Below are positions 1-6,760 of a DNA stretch of 7,806 nt, in pieces (position 1 is the first letter of the stretch; every line of letters starts with the position of its first letter). The position numbers and the translations under genes are program-made. The notes beneath the pieces are model-generated. The model worked only from the letters and a program-made list of their open reading frames with translations. It did not search any database and was not told where the DNA came from. The stretch is from JAGMXM01 sp964458325. GTDB lineage: Bacteria; Verrucomicrobiota; Verrucomicrobiia; Limisphaerales; UBA1319. The stretch covers positions 1 through 7,806 of the forward strand of contig CAYWIM010000134.1 in assembly GCA_964458325.1 (NCBI GenBank). The letters run 5' to 3'.

Positions 1-220
1 CGACGGCGGCAAACCGGCCGGGAAGGTGCGAAATTCAGCTATGTCACGGGGCTGGCAACAGCCGGCGCGATCGTGGATCGCTGCTCGGTGCGGACCGCCA
101 TGGCGCCCCAAGCTTCCAGCAGCTGTCTCGGCCTCCGATGCCTGCGCCGCGCCTGGCTGTCCAGAGCGAAGGAAGCCATTTTTCTTGTCAGCCTGGGTGG
201 GAGGCGGCAGGTTCGGCCGC
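1..220. other. Left-edge stretch with no identifiable gene
   Basis: No frame gives a protein I recognise. Frame +1 is open from base 1 through 636 and has the most G/C-rich third positions here (roughly 70%), but it later runs out of frame through the TSUP gene and its translation becomes Arg-rich low-complexity. Frame +3 is open from the left edge to a TGA at 222-224, which overlaps the GTG start at 221 in a GTGA arrangement typical of coupled genes, so it could be the tail of an upstream gene cut by the window edge. A minus-strand ORF (179 down to 39, 46 codons) is also possible. None has a motif or ribosome-binding support strong enough to call. Confidence 0.4.
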
Positions 221-613
221 GTGAACACGAAGATCTGGATCCCCGCAGGAGGGAAGGCGGGGCTGGTGGCTACCGTGGCCTGCATCGGCCTGATCAGCGG
301 CCTGGCGAGCGGGCTGTTTGGTGTCGGCGGCGGGATCGTGATGGTGCCGAGCATGGTGCTGCTGCTGCACGTGCCCATGAAGACGGCGGTGGGGACGTCC
401 CTGGCGGTGATCATCCCGACGGCCATCGTAGGCGCGTGGAAACATTATCACCAGGGAAACGTGGATTGGCTGCTGGCGCTGGCCTTGGCGCCCATGGCGA
501 TTCTGGGGGGGTACGGCGGGGCATGGCTGACGAAAGTGATTTCGGCGGGAGATCTCAAACGCGCATTCGGCGGGATTCTGGTTCTCGTCGGGCTGCACAT
601 GATCTTCAGGTGA
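221..613 (+). CDS. Half-size TSUP (TauE/SafE, DUF81) membrane protein
   Basis: A 130-residue integral membrane protein of the sulfite exporter TauE/SafE-like (TSUP) family, whose characterised members move sulfonates, sulfite or other small organic anions across the inner membrane. It holds one copy of the family repeat: the glycine-rich signature GLFGVGGGIVMVP at residues 31-43, a second hydrophobic segment at about 56-72 followed by a KHYHQGNVDW-type hydrophilic turn, a third segment around 82-103, and a last helix near 116-129. Full TSUP transporters are usually about 250 residues with two such repeats, so this one would have to work as a homodimer. GTG at 221 is chosen because the TSUP homology begins just after it and a GGCAGG sequence lies about 9 bases upstream; the frame stays open upstream to 26, but that extension is not membrane-like. 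The 3' end overlaps the convergent ATPase gene. The substrate cannot be inferred. Confidence 0.82.
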   Translation: MNTKIWIPAGGKAGLVATVACIGLISGLASGLFGVGGGIVMVPSMVLLLHVPMKTAVGTSLAVIIPTAIVGAWKHYHQGNVDWLLALALAPMAILGGYGGAWLTKVISAGDLKRAFGGILVLVGLHMIFR

Positions 614-1193
614 TCCGGCCCGCGTGGCGATCGTAGCATTCGCGGAGGGCTGCGCGCAGGTTGCCCTGGTGCCGATGGAACAGCTCGATGGCAAGCGAGT
701 GGATCGCCTCGTCGCTCCGATCGACCAGGCGGCTGAGCAATCGGAACAGAAGCTCCGGCGTTGTCTGGCACCGGAACAGGACGGGCAGCAGGACGCGTCG
801 GTGCGAGGTGGCGATCAGGCCCGCCGGCGCCGGAAACGCGCGCTCCAAGCGCCGCCAGGCCCGCGCATCCAGGAGATCCGCGCCGTCCACGAGGATGACA
901 TCTCCCGGCTCGATCTCAGCGGGGCCGGGAAGATCCGGCGATCCGAGGCCTCGATTCGGATGTGACTGCACCCGGCGGACGGCATAGCCCCGCTCCGCCA
1001 GCGCGGCTGCCAGACGGTCAAGCAGGGCGGTCTTGCCCGAGCCTTCCGGCCCGATGATGCAGCCTCGATGGCCCATCCGACGCCAGCGGTCCAAAACGGC
1101 CTCGATGCTGCCTTCGAGGAACTCATACTCGAGGCGGTCGATCCGCTCGCTTCGGAATGGATTGTCGCGTGCCCGTGTGGGAACGATCGGCAT
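606..1193 (-). CDS. Small P-loop (AAA-type) ATPase of unknown role
   Basis: A 195-residue soluble nucleotide-binding protein. Visible motifs are Walker A GPEGSGKT at residues 48-55, Walker B DVILVD at 98-103, a polar strand end GLIATSHRR at 125-133 in the place of a sensor, and a short helical C-terminus with HQGNLRAALRECYD at 175-188, which resembles the lid region of AAA ATPases. The N-terminus contains a DNPF segment (residues 10-13) that I remember from small ATP-binding proteins in planctomycete-type genomes; this is recall, not a search. ATG at 1193 is preferred over more distal starts because it lies 4 bp after the stop codon of the upstream membrane-protein gene, as expected for translational coupling, while an upstream extension would be a Ser/Arg-rich shadow of that gene. 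It is the last gene of the minus-strand cluster. Its partner and client are unknown; an energising or regulatory role for the DUF3592 membrane protein is a guess from position. Confidence 0.8.
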   Translation of the reverse strand: MPIVPTRARDNPFRSERIDRLEYEFLEGSIEAVLDRWRRMGHRGCIIGPEGSGKTALLDRLAAALAERGYAVRRVQSHPNRGLGSPDLPGPAEIEPGDVILVDGADLLDARAWRRLERAFPAPAGLIATSHRRVLLPVLFRCQTTPELLFRLLSRLVDRSDEAIHSLAIELFHRHQGNLRAALRECYDRHAGRIT

Positions 1194-1197
1194 GGGA

Positions 1198-2868
1198 TCA
1201 GGCTTGCTCGAACTCGAAGAGTGTTTTCTTCCCCGGTGCCGCCAGGAGGGCTGGTAGGCGGATCTCGCGCTCCTGGATCGCGAGGACAAACTCGATGCGC
1301 TGGCTGAGCTTCGATCGCTCGCCAAGGACTTCGACGGCCCAGACCAGGGAGATCAGCGTTCCGGAGAAGCTCAGGGGTCCCGCCGGAAGGCCGAACTCGA
1401 CCTTTGCGATCCCTTGCGGGCCGGGATTGTCCAGACGCTGCTCGGCCACCAGGACCTCATCCGGTGTCCCCTTTCCTCGAGTGAAGTAGACCAGCCGAAC
1501 CAGCCATGCGCCTGGCGGAGAAGCCAGCTCCCACAGCACGCCGACGGCCAGCACTTCGCCCGGGGCATAGACGGCGCGATCGTCGCGGAATCGGACCTGG
1601 AGTGTCGGGGCGTTGGCGGCCCGGGCTGCAGTGTCTGTGCGGCTATCGTCCGCGGTTCGGACGGTGGGCAAAGCGGGGGCTGGCGTCCGGGCCGGTGCGG
1701 GCGGCGCCACGGTGAACTCGAAGCGGCTCTGGAGATCGGGCCAGCGGCGGATCGCGCCGTGCGCCTTGATCTCCCACCGGATCCGGTTGTGATCGGCGGC
1801 CAGGGTGTGCATCGAGTCGGCGGGGATATCCACCGCTGCCTCGCCCCTGCGCATCTGGGCGACATCCTCGATCCGTGCGACGGACTGCCGGTGGAAAACC
1901 TGGTGATCGGTGACCGTGTCGGTCCCGCGCCGGTAGGTGGCGTGCTCGGCGCCTTCAAGCTCGAGCTCGAGGTGCTCGAGCCGATCCAGCGCGCCCGACA
2001 CGCGCCATCGGAAGCGCAGGCGTCCGCCGAGCGGCACCGCCGCCGAGTCCCCCTCGACCTCGAGCCGGGGATTGAACAGTGCCAGGAAGGTGTAGACCAT
2101 GGCCGCAGCCATGCCCACCCCCACCGCCACAAACGGCAGCAGAAACAGCATCAGAAACCAGGACGGGCTCCCATGGCGCCATTGGCTGATGACCTGGAAG
2201 AGGAAGACCGACAGGATCCCGTTCCAGAACAGCGCGAACACAGTGACCAGGATGAAAGTCTTCAGCGGCGACTGCCGGGCTCGCCATCGGATAGCCGGGC
2301 TGGCCCCGGCCGGGGCCGCCGAGGGAGGCGCGATCGCTGGCCCGAGGACGTTCGATGGCGCGGGCTTGGGCGCGCGCGGGCGGCGGAGCAGGGCGATCAG
2401 GCCGGCGATGCCCACCAGCGAGAACAGCAGCGGGATCAGTCCGAACCAGTAATCCGGCACCCAATCGCGATACAGCACCGCCTCGGCGGGATTGGCGGGA
2501 TTGACGTAGCAGACCGTCTCGCTGCCGGCGGGATAGCGCTCGAGCATCCTCCTCCTCCAGCCGGCGCTCGAAGATGAGCCGCCCAGAAAATGGAACCGGT
2601 CGGATTCATAATCACGGTTCCCGAACGAATACGTGTAGACGATCTTCAGCCGGTAGGTGGTCCCATCGCCGTCGGAGGATTCAACCAGCTCGGATGTGCG
2701 GATGGCGCAGGGGGTTTCGATCCAGGCTCGGGCCTCCTGGCTTCTCCAGTAGGGGCGGACAAACAAAAAGAAGAGCAGCACCTCGCCCAGCACAAAGAAC
2801 AGCCCGAAGAAAATCAGTCCGGCAACCTTCCCCGTCCGGCTGTTGCTCCGTGTGTGAAATCGCAGCAT
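1198..2868 (-). CDS. DUF3592 multi-pass membrane protein with C-terminal beta-rich region
   Basis: A 556-residue membrane protein of unknown function. Transmembrane helix 1 lies at about residues 15-37. It is followed by an extracytoplasmic-type DUF3592 domain (about 48-135) with the typical alternation of strands and the ending VCYVNPANPAEAVL. Helix 2 is at about 140-162, then a Pro/Ala linker (163-195), helix 3 at about 203-227 and helix 4 at about 236-265. The C-terminal half is hydrophilic. One beta-rich stretch (about 267-388) is joined by an Ala/Pro/Thr-rich linker (388-422) to a second (about 422-538) with features such as YAPGEVLAVGVLWEL, reminiscent of arrestin-like or immunoglobulin-like sandwiches. 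ATG at 2868 begins 2 bp after the glycosyltransferase stop; the longer frame to 2994 would overlap that gene and adds low-complexity sequence. The DUF3592 assignment is fairly secure. The arrestin-like reading is inference. Confidence 0.82.
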   Translation of the reverse strand: MLRFHTRSNSRTGKVAGLIFFGLFFVLGEVLLFFLFVRPYWRSQEARAWIETPCAIRTSELVESSDGDGTTYRLKIVYTYSFGNRDYESDRFHFLGGSSSSAGWRRRMLERYPAGSETVCYVNPANPAEAVLYRDWVPDYWFGLIPLLFSLVGIAGLIALLRRPRAPKPAPSNVLGPAIAPPSAAPAGASPAIRWRARQSPLKTFILVTVFALFWNGILSVFLFQVISQWRHGSPSWFLMLFLLPFVAVGVGMAAAMVYTFLALFNPRLEVEGDSAAVPLGGRLRFRWRVSGALDRLEHLELELEGAEHATYRRGTDTVTDHQVFHRQSVARIEDVAQMRRGEAAVDIPADSMHTLAADHNRIRWEIKAHGAIRRWPDLQSRFEFTVAPPAPARTPAPALPTVRTADDSRTDTAARAANAPTLQVRFRDDRAVYAPGEVLAVGVLWELASPPGAWLVRLVYFTRGKGTPDEVLVAEQRLDNPGPQGIAKVEFGLPAGPLSFSGTLISLVWAVEVLGERSKLSQRIEFVLAIQEREIRLPALLAAPGKKTLFEFEQA

Positions 2869-2870
2869 GT

Positions 2871-3938
2871 TCAATGGTGGATCGCCGCCGACTCGACCTC
2901 GGCCACAGTCAGCGACTGGATGCCGCCGGGGTGGCGGAGCAGTTGGACGCGGCCGCCCCAGGGGCGCCACACGTTCGGATTGGACGGTCCCCACAAGGCC
3001 AGGACGGGCAATCCCAGAGCGGCGGCGAGGTGGGTGATGCCCGAGTCATGCCCCACAAAACCGCCGCAGGCGGCCAAGTGCCGGGCGACCTCGACCAGAG
3101 GACGCTTGTCGAGCAGCTGAAACCGCTCGGGCGGAAGACCGGCAACGAGGGGCTCGAGCCGCCCGGATTCGGCCTCGCCGCCCACGATGAGCAGGTTGAG
3201 ATCGCCGCGCTGGAGGAGCCGCTCGATCAGCTGGCGCCAGCATGCCTCGGGCCAGTTCTTCTTCGGGCTGCCGCTGCCGGGATGGATCGCGAGCCAGGAA
3301 CCGGGAGGCAGCGAACCCGGCTTGGCAGCCAGATTAGGCAAGCATGGCCAGGGTGGCGAATCGTCGATGCCGCAGGCGCGCAGCGGTTCGATCAGCGCCT
3401 CGATGGCGTGCTGGTCCGTGGACTCATCGGGCCGATGCGGGCCGTCGATCCAAGGTGCGGGCGAGCAACGGGCCCATTGGCCGCGCACGATGCCTTCGGG
3501 ATCGTAGAGAAACGAGAGGGCTAGCTCCTGGGCGGCGAAAAGGTGCCGCCACTTGGTAGGGATCTGGCCATCGCGGACGAACAAGGGCGCCAAGGCGGGA
3601 TCTTCGATCGGCAGGACTTGGTCGATCAGGCCTTCGGCCTCGGCCAGCGATGCGATGGCGGGATAGCCGAGGAGCTCGATGCGCGCCGAGGGATAGCGCC
3701 GCCGCAGGAGCGCGAGCGCGGGGATGGTGAGGATGAAATCGCCGACGGCGCCGCCGCGCAGGACAAGGATGCGCGCGGGCGCCGGGGGGCGAGTTCCCGC
3801 AGGGGTCGAGGTGAGGAGGCGGAGGCTATGAGCGCAAGGAGAGATCCGCCTGGCCACCTCGGCGGCTGCCCCCGGATGACTGATGGAGCGCGTGGCCGAA
3901 GGCCGGGAGAGGGGGAGGTGGCTGGGGATCGGGATCAA
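2871..3938 (-). CDS. Glycosyltransferase family 9 (heptosyltransferase-like) protein
   Basis: A GT9 enzyme, the family of ADP-heptose:LPS heptosyltransferases that build the inner core of lipopolysaccharide on the cytoplasmic face of the inner membrane. Numbering from the TTG at 3938 (355 residues), the N-terminal Rossmann half begins at ILVLRGGAVGDFILTIPAL (57-75), whose Asp67 occupies the catalytic-base position of WaaC-type enzymes. The C-terminal donor-binding half has HPGSGSPKKNWP (219-230), LLIVGG (249-254), GHDSGITHLAAALG (296-309) and GPSNPNVWRP (317-326). The start is unsettled: the first ~50 residues are not conserved-looking, TTG at 3938 sits 7 bp after the preceding stop but has no clear ribosome-binding site, and an in-frame GTG at 3857 would give 328 residues, closer to the usual family length. 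The acceptor sugar is unknown; other GT9 roles in surface glycans cannot be excluded. Confidence 0.85.
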   Translation of the reverse strand: MIPIPSHLPLSRPSATRSISHPGAAAEVARRISPCAHSLRLLTSTPAGTRPPAPARILVLRGGAVGDFILTIPALALLRRRYPSARIELLGYPAIASLAEAEGLIDQVLPIEDPALAPLFVRDGQIPTKWRHLFAAQELALSFLYDPEGIVRGQWARCSPAPWIDGPHRPDESTDQHAIEALIEPLRACGIDDSPPWPCLPNLAAKPGSLPPGSWLAIHPGSGSPKKNWPEACWRQLIERLLQRGDLNLLIVGGEAESGRLEPLVAGLPPERFQLLDKRPLVEVARHLAACGGFVGHDSGITHLAAALGLPVLALWGPSNPNVWRPWGGRVQLLRHPGGIQSLTVAEVESAAIHH

Positions 3939-3945
3939 GGGAGTC

Positions 3946-4488
3946 TCACCGATAGGCGGTGAGCCCGAGCACGGCCACGAACAGCCCGAGGCCGAGCCGG
4001 GCGATCATCAGGGCGCGCAGGCGCGCCGGTTTGGCGGTGGCCCAATCGATCAGGTCGCGCAAGCGCCAGGGCGAGACCGTGAGCCACATGCCACCACAGA
4101 TGATGAGATAAGCCCAGACGATGATCACCAGGCGCCAGGCGGTGTCGGCCCACAGGGCGGTGTCGATCATGAGCTTGCCCAGGAGCAGCAACACGAGGGC
4201 TAGGCCGCGCACGGCGAGCAGATCCTGGACGTAGATGCACGTCAGAGCGCCCAGCAGGGCGAATCCGACATACATGTAGGGCTTGAAAGCGGCGAAATCG
4301 GAGATGGTTTCGAGGCTGAGGTAGTAGAGGAACCAGACGGTGGCCAGAGGGACCAGCACGAAACCCCACGGGCGCGACCGCGAGAACCGGCGCGCCTGGG
4401 CGGCGAAGCCTTCCGGCCGGGTCAAGGCGAACAGCGAAGGCGCGATGATCAGCGCGCCCAGCAACAGGGCCAGCAACGAGAGCGTCAT
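3946..4488 (-). CDS. Hypothetical multi-pass membrane protein
   Basis: A 180-residue integral membrane protein that I do not recognise. Hydrophobic segments lie at about residues 3-22, 42-60, 70-87, 92-107 (weaker, ending near Lys105), 118-138 and 160-178, so five or six helices. The loops are rich in Arg: AQARRFSRSRP (30-40) and SPWRLRDLIDWATAKPARLR (139-158). The latter looks like an amphipathic membrane-surface helix just before the last helix. There is no signal peptide separate from helix 1 and no catalytic motif. ATG at 4488 follows the miaB stop by 16 bp, and the gene ends 7 bp before the TTG start of the glycosyltransferase, so it is probably co-transcribed with both. Codon use matches its neighbours. 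Its position before a GT9 enzyme makes an envelope role plausible, but that is inference from context only. Confidence 0.75.
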   Translation of the reverse strand: MTLSLLALLLGALIIAPSLFALTRPEGFAAQARRFSRSRPWGFVLVPLATVWFLYYLSLETISDFAAFKPYMYVGFALLGALTCIYVQDLLAVRGLALVLLLLGKLMIDTALWADTAWRLVIIVWAYLIICGGMWLTVSPWRLRDLIDWATAKPARLRALMIARLGLGLFVAVLGLTAYR

Positions 4489-4504
4489 GGTGTGTCAGTG
4501 ACCG

Positions 4505-5863
4505 TCAATCCATTCCGATCCAGGCAGAATCGCCATACAGCGTGTATCGGCCCGTCCGGGTGATCCGCACGTCGATCAGCTGGCCGAGCTGGCGATCGGA
4601 CCCTTCCAGCAACACGATCTTATGGCATCGGGTGCGGCCGGTCCAGCGCCGGGCATTTTTCCGGCTGGGGCCCTCGACCAGCACCTGGACGTGCCGGCCG
4701 AGGAACTGTTGATACCGGCGCGCGGCGATTTCGTCCACCGTTTTTATCAGCTCGGCATGCCGGGCCTCGCGGACGTCCTGGGGCACCTGATCAGGCATGG
4801 CGGCGGCGCGGGTGTCGGGACGATTCGAGTATTTGAACAGATAGGCCTGGTCGAACTCGACCTGGCGGACCAGGTCGAGCGTGGCCTGGAAATCCGCGTC
4901 GGTCTCGCCGGGGAACCCCACGATCAGATCGGTGACGAGGCCGATGCCGGGCTGGACACGGCGGAGCTGATCGACAATCGAGCGGAATTGCTCGACGGTG
5001 TGGCCGCGGCGCATGAGATGGAGAATCCGGTCGCTGCCGCTCTGGACGGGGAGATGAGCGCTTTCGCACAGCTTGGGCAGGCGGGCATAGGCCTGGACCA
5101 GATCGGCCCCGTAGCCGTCCGGATGCGGGGCCGTGAACCGGAGCCGCTCGAGCCCGTCGAGGGCGTGGACGGACTCGAGGAGCTGGACGAACGGGGATCG
5201 GCCATCGAGGTCGGCCATCTCGTGGCGGCCGTAGCGGTTGACGATCTGGCCCAGGAGCGTGATCTCGCGAACGCCGCGGCCGACAAGCTGGCGGCATTCG
5301 TCCACGATCTCGGGCAAGGGGCGGCTGCGCTCCGGCCCGCGGGTCATGGGGACGACGCAGAACGCGCAGCGATGGTTGCAGCCCTGCATGATGTTGACGA
5401 AGGCGGTTACGGCGGGCTGGGGGCGGGCGGCGGGATCGAGGTGCTCGCGCAGCGCGTTCTGGCTGCCGGGCTCGTCGTCGGTCTCGCAGATGGCGGCGCG
5501 CCGGCCTTCGAGCAGATCGCCCAGGAAATCGGGGACGCGATGCAGCTTGCGGGTGCCGGCCACCAGATCGATGCCCGGGAGGCTCTCGATGAGGCGGCCG
5601 CCGTGGACCTGGGCCATGCAGCCCAGCATACCCAGCAGCGTGCGCGACCTCTTGCGCCGCCGGTCCGCCAGGAGGGCGCGCATCTTGTTCCAGGCCCTCT
5701 CCTCGGCCGACTGGCGCACCGTGCACGTGTTCAGCAGCACGATATCGGCTGCTTCCTCCGACGGCGCGAGGTCGAATCCGCGAGCCAGAAGCCGCGCCGC
5801 CACGGCCTCGGAATCGCGCTCGTTCATCTGGCAGCCATACGTTTTGAGGAAGACGGAAGGCAT
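4505..5863 (-). CDS. miaB: MiaB, tRNA-2-methylthio-N6-dimethylallyladenosine synthase
   Basis: A 452-residue radical SAM methylthiotransferase that converts i6A37 to ms2i6A37 in tRNAs reading codons that start with U. Domain order is complete. The N-terminal MTTase domain opens with TYGCQMN (8-14), and its auxiliary [4Fe-4S] cysteines are Cys11, Cys47 (LNTCTVR) and Cys82 (GCMAQ). The radical SAM domain has CNHRCAFC with Cys162, Cys166 and Cys169, then VVPMTRG, LLGQIVNRYG (204-213), HLPVQSGSD (270-278), GFPGET (316-321) and FKYSNRPDTRA. A C-terminal TRAM domain spans about 385-450. The QMN opening, CVVP and SNRPDTRA favour MiaB over the paralogues MtaB and RimO. The length is normal. ATG at 5863 is supported by homology starting at once. 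No obvious Shine-Dalgarno sequence precedes it. It is the first gene of the five-gene minus-strand cluster and is divergent from the M48 protease gene. Confidence 0.95.
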   Translation of the reverse strand: MPSVFLKTYGCQMNERDSEAVAARLLARGFDLAPSEEAADIVLLNTCTVRQSAEERAWNKMRALLADRRRKRSRTLLGMLGCMAQVHGGRLIESLPGIDLVAGTRKLHRVPDFLGDLLEGRRAAICETDDEPGSQNALREHLDPAARPQPAVTAFVNIMQGCNHRCAFCVVPMTRGPERSRPLPEIVDECRQLVGRGVREITLLGQIVNRYGRHEMADLDGRSPFVQLLESVHALDGLERLRFTAPHPDGYGADLVQAYARLPKLCESAHLPVQSGSDRILHLMRRGHTVEQFRSIVDQLRRVQPGIGLVTDLIVGFPGETDADFQATLDLVRQVEFDQAYLFKYSNRPDTRAAAMPDQVPQDVREARHAELIKTVDEIAARRYQQFLGRHVQVLVEGPSRKNARRWTGRTRCHKIVLLEGSDRQLGQLIDVRITRTGRYTLYGDSAWIGMD

Positions 5864-5942
5864 GTCGAATTACAGTCCGGCGGGAACCTACGCCACGCCT
5901 GGACGGTTGAAAAGTCCGAAGATTCATGCTTTCCTAAGATAC
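5864..5942. promoter_or_regulatory. Divergent intergenic region between miaB and the M48 protease
   Basis: These 79 bases lie between two start codons facing away from each other, so promoters for both the minus-strand miaB cluster and the + strand envelope peptidase genes are expected here or just inside the flanking genes. The stretch is visibly less G/C-rich than the genes. On the minus strand TGTAAT (5874 to 5869) resembles a -10 box, but no good -35 is seen at the right spacing. On the + strand TTGAAA (5907-5912) could be a -35, but no matching -10 lies 16-18 bases on; TAAGAT (5935-5940) touches the ATG. Neither gene has a clear Shine-Dalgarno sequence. Confidence 0.45.
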
Positions 5943-6740
5943 ATGGAACCAATCAAACACAGTCTTGGGCTCCTTGTGGGAATCGTTCTTCTGCTGGCGA
6001 GCGGGTCGTGCACGACCGTGCCGGTCACCGGCCGGTCGCAGTTCACCGGGCTGGTCTCGCCCAGCCAGGAGATGCAGCTCGGGCTGACCGCGTTTGACCA
6101 AATGAAGAAAGAGACCGCCGTCAGCCGCGATCCGGCTCTGAACGCTTTGGTCAACAAGGTGGGCCGGAGGATCGCTGCCGTCGCAGAACTGCCGAACGCG
6201 CAGTGGGAATTTGTGGTCTTCGAGAGCCCCGAGGTGAACGCGTTTTGCCTGCCGGGCGGCAAGGTGGGAATCTACAAAGGCATTCTGCCGGTCACGAAGG
6301 ACGAAGCCGGGATGGCGACGGTGATCGGGCACGAGGTGGCCCATGCCGTGGCGAGGCACGGGGCGGAGCGGATGAGCCAGGCCACGGCGCTGCAGTCCGG
6401 AGGCGAGATCCTGGGCGCGGCGTTGACGAAGGCGACGCCGCAGACCCAAGCCCTGGCCAGCTCCGTATATGGCATGGGATCACAACTGGGCGTGCTGCTG
6501 CCTTACAGCCGCAAACACGAGGCGGAGGCGGATCAGATCGGATTGATCTACATGGCGCGGGCGGGGTATCGTCCTGAAGCCGCAGTTGACTTTTGGCGGC
6601 GGTTCGCCGAATACAACCAGAAGCATGGCGGCGCCAGCCAGCCCTGGTTCCTGCGAACGCATCCGCTCGACGAAGACCGGATCCGGAGCCTCCAGGACTG
6701 GCTGCCGCGGGCGCAGGCCGAGTACCGGCCAGCCTCTTGA
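5943..6740 (+). CDS. M48 family zinc metalloprotease, predicted lipoprotein (LoiP/YggG-like)
   Basis: A 265-residue peptidase of family M48 (gluzincins), related to the periplasmic and outer-membrane proteases LoiP (YggG) and BepA of E. coli, which degrade misfolded envelope proteins. The zinc site is complete: HEVAH at residues 130-134 supplies two His ligands and the catalytic Glu131, and the third ligand is Glu195 in RKHEAEADQIG (190-200). The conserved downstream RTHPLDEDRI (238-247) is also present. Residues 8-22 form a hydrophobic signal segment ending ASGSC, so Cys23 is a likely lipid-attachment site, although Ser at -3 departs from the usual Leu lipobox. ATG at 5943 is chosen because it gives a short basic n-region (MEPIKHS) before the hydrophobic core; the frame stays open far upstream through miaB, which is coincidental. 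No strong ribosome-binding site is seen. There are no C-terminal TPR repeats, unlike BepA. The next gene is another envelope peptidase. Confidence 0.92.
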   Translation: MEPIKHSLGLLVGIVLLLASGSCTTVPVTGRSQFTGLVSPSQEMQLGLTAFDQMKKETAVSRDPALNALVNKVGRRIAAVAELPNAQWEFVVFESPEVNAFCLPGGKVGIYKGILPVTKDEAGMATVIGHEVAHAVARHGAERMSQATALQSGGEILGAALTKATPQTQALASSVYGMGSQLGVLLPYSRKHEAEADQIGLIYMARAGYRPEAAVDFWRRFAEYNQKHGGASQPWFLRTHPLDEDRIRSLQDWLPRAQAEYRPAS

Positions 6741-6760
6741 TCGAGCCGGAGCGATCAAGA
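6735..6760. repeat. Perfect 9-bp inverted repeat overlapping the protease stop codon
   Basis: TCTTGATCG (6735-6743) and its exact reverse complement CGATCAAGA (6752-6760) are separated by 8 bases, giving a clean hairpin whose left arm includes the TGA of the M48 gene. No T-run follows, so it does not look like a classical intrinsic terminator. It could be an mRNA 3'-end stabiliser, an attenuator before the NlpC/P60 gene or a protein-binding site. Directly after it is a 7-bp tandem duplication, GAGGATC at 6767-6773 and 6774-6780. Confidence 0.6.

Noticed and set aside
39..179. Minus-strand 46-codon ORF at the left edge
   Set aside because: It has an ATG and fair third-position G/C, but no ribosome-binding site of note, no motif and no neighbour context; chance ORFs of this size are common at this GC.
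1964..1983. CTCGAG-rich palindromic stretch
   Set aside because: It falls inside the DUF3592 gene and is explained by repeated Leu-Glu codons (LEHLELELEG).
1414..2577. Long + strand open frame of 387 codons antisense to the DUF3592 gene
   Set aside because: Its composition (Arg/Gly/Gln-rich) is typical of the reverse complement of a high-GC gene, and the opposite strand gives clear membrane helices.
5907..5940. TTGAAA and TAAGAT as a promoter for the M48 gene
   Set aside because: The boxes are 22 bases apart and the second touches the start codon, so they do not form a normal sigma-70 promoter for the ATG at 5943.
4622..6097. Long + strand open frame of 491 codons antisense to miaB
   Set aside because: It mirrors the miaB coding sequence, which has full domain and cysteine support. 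The antisense product is Ala/Gly-rich with no motif.
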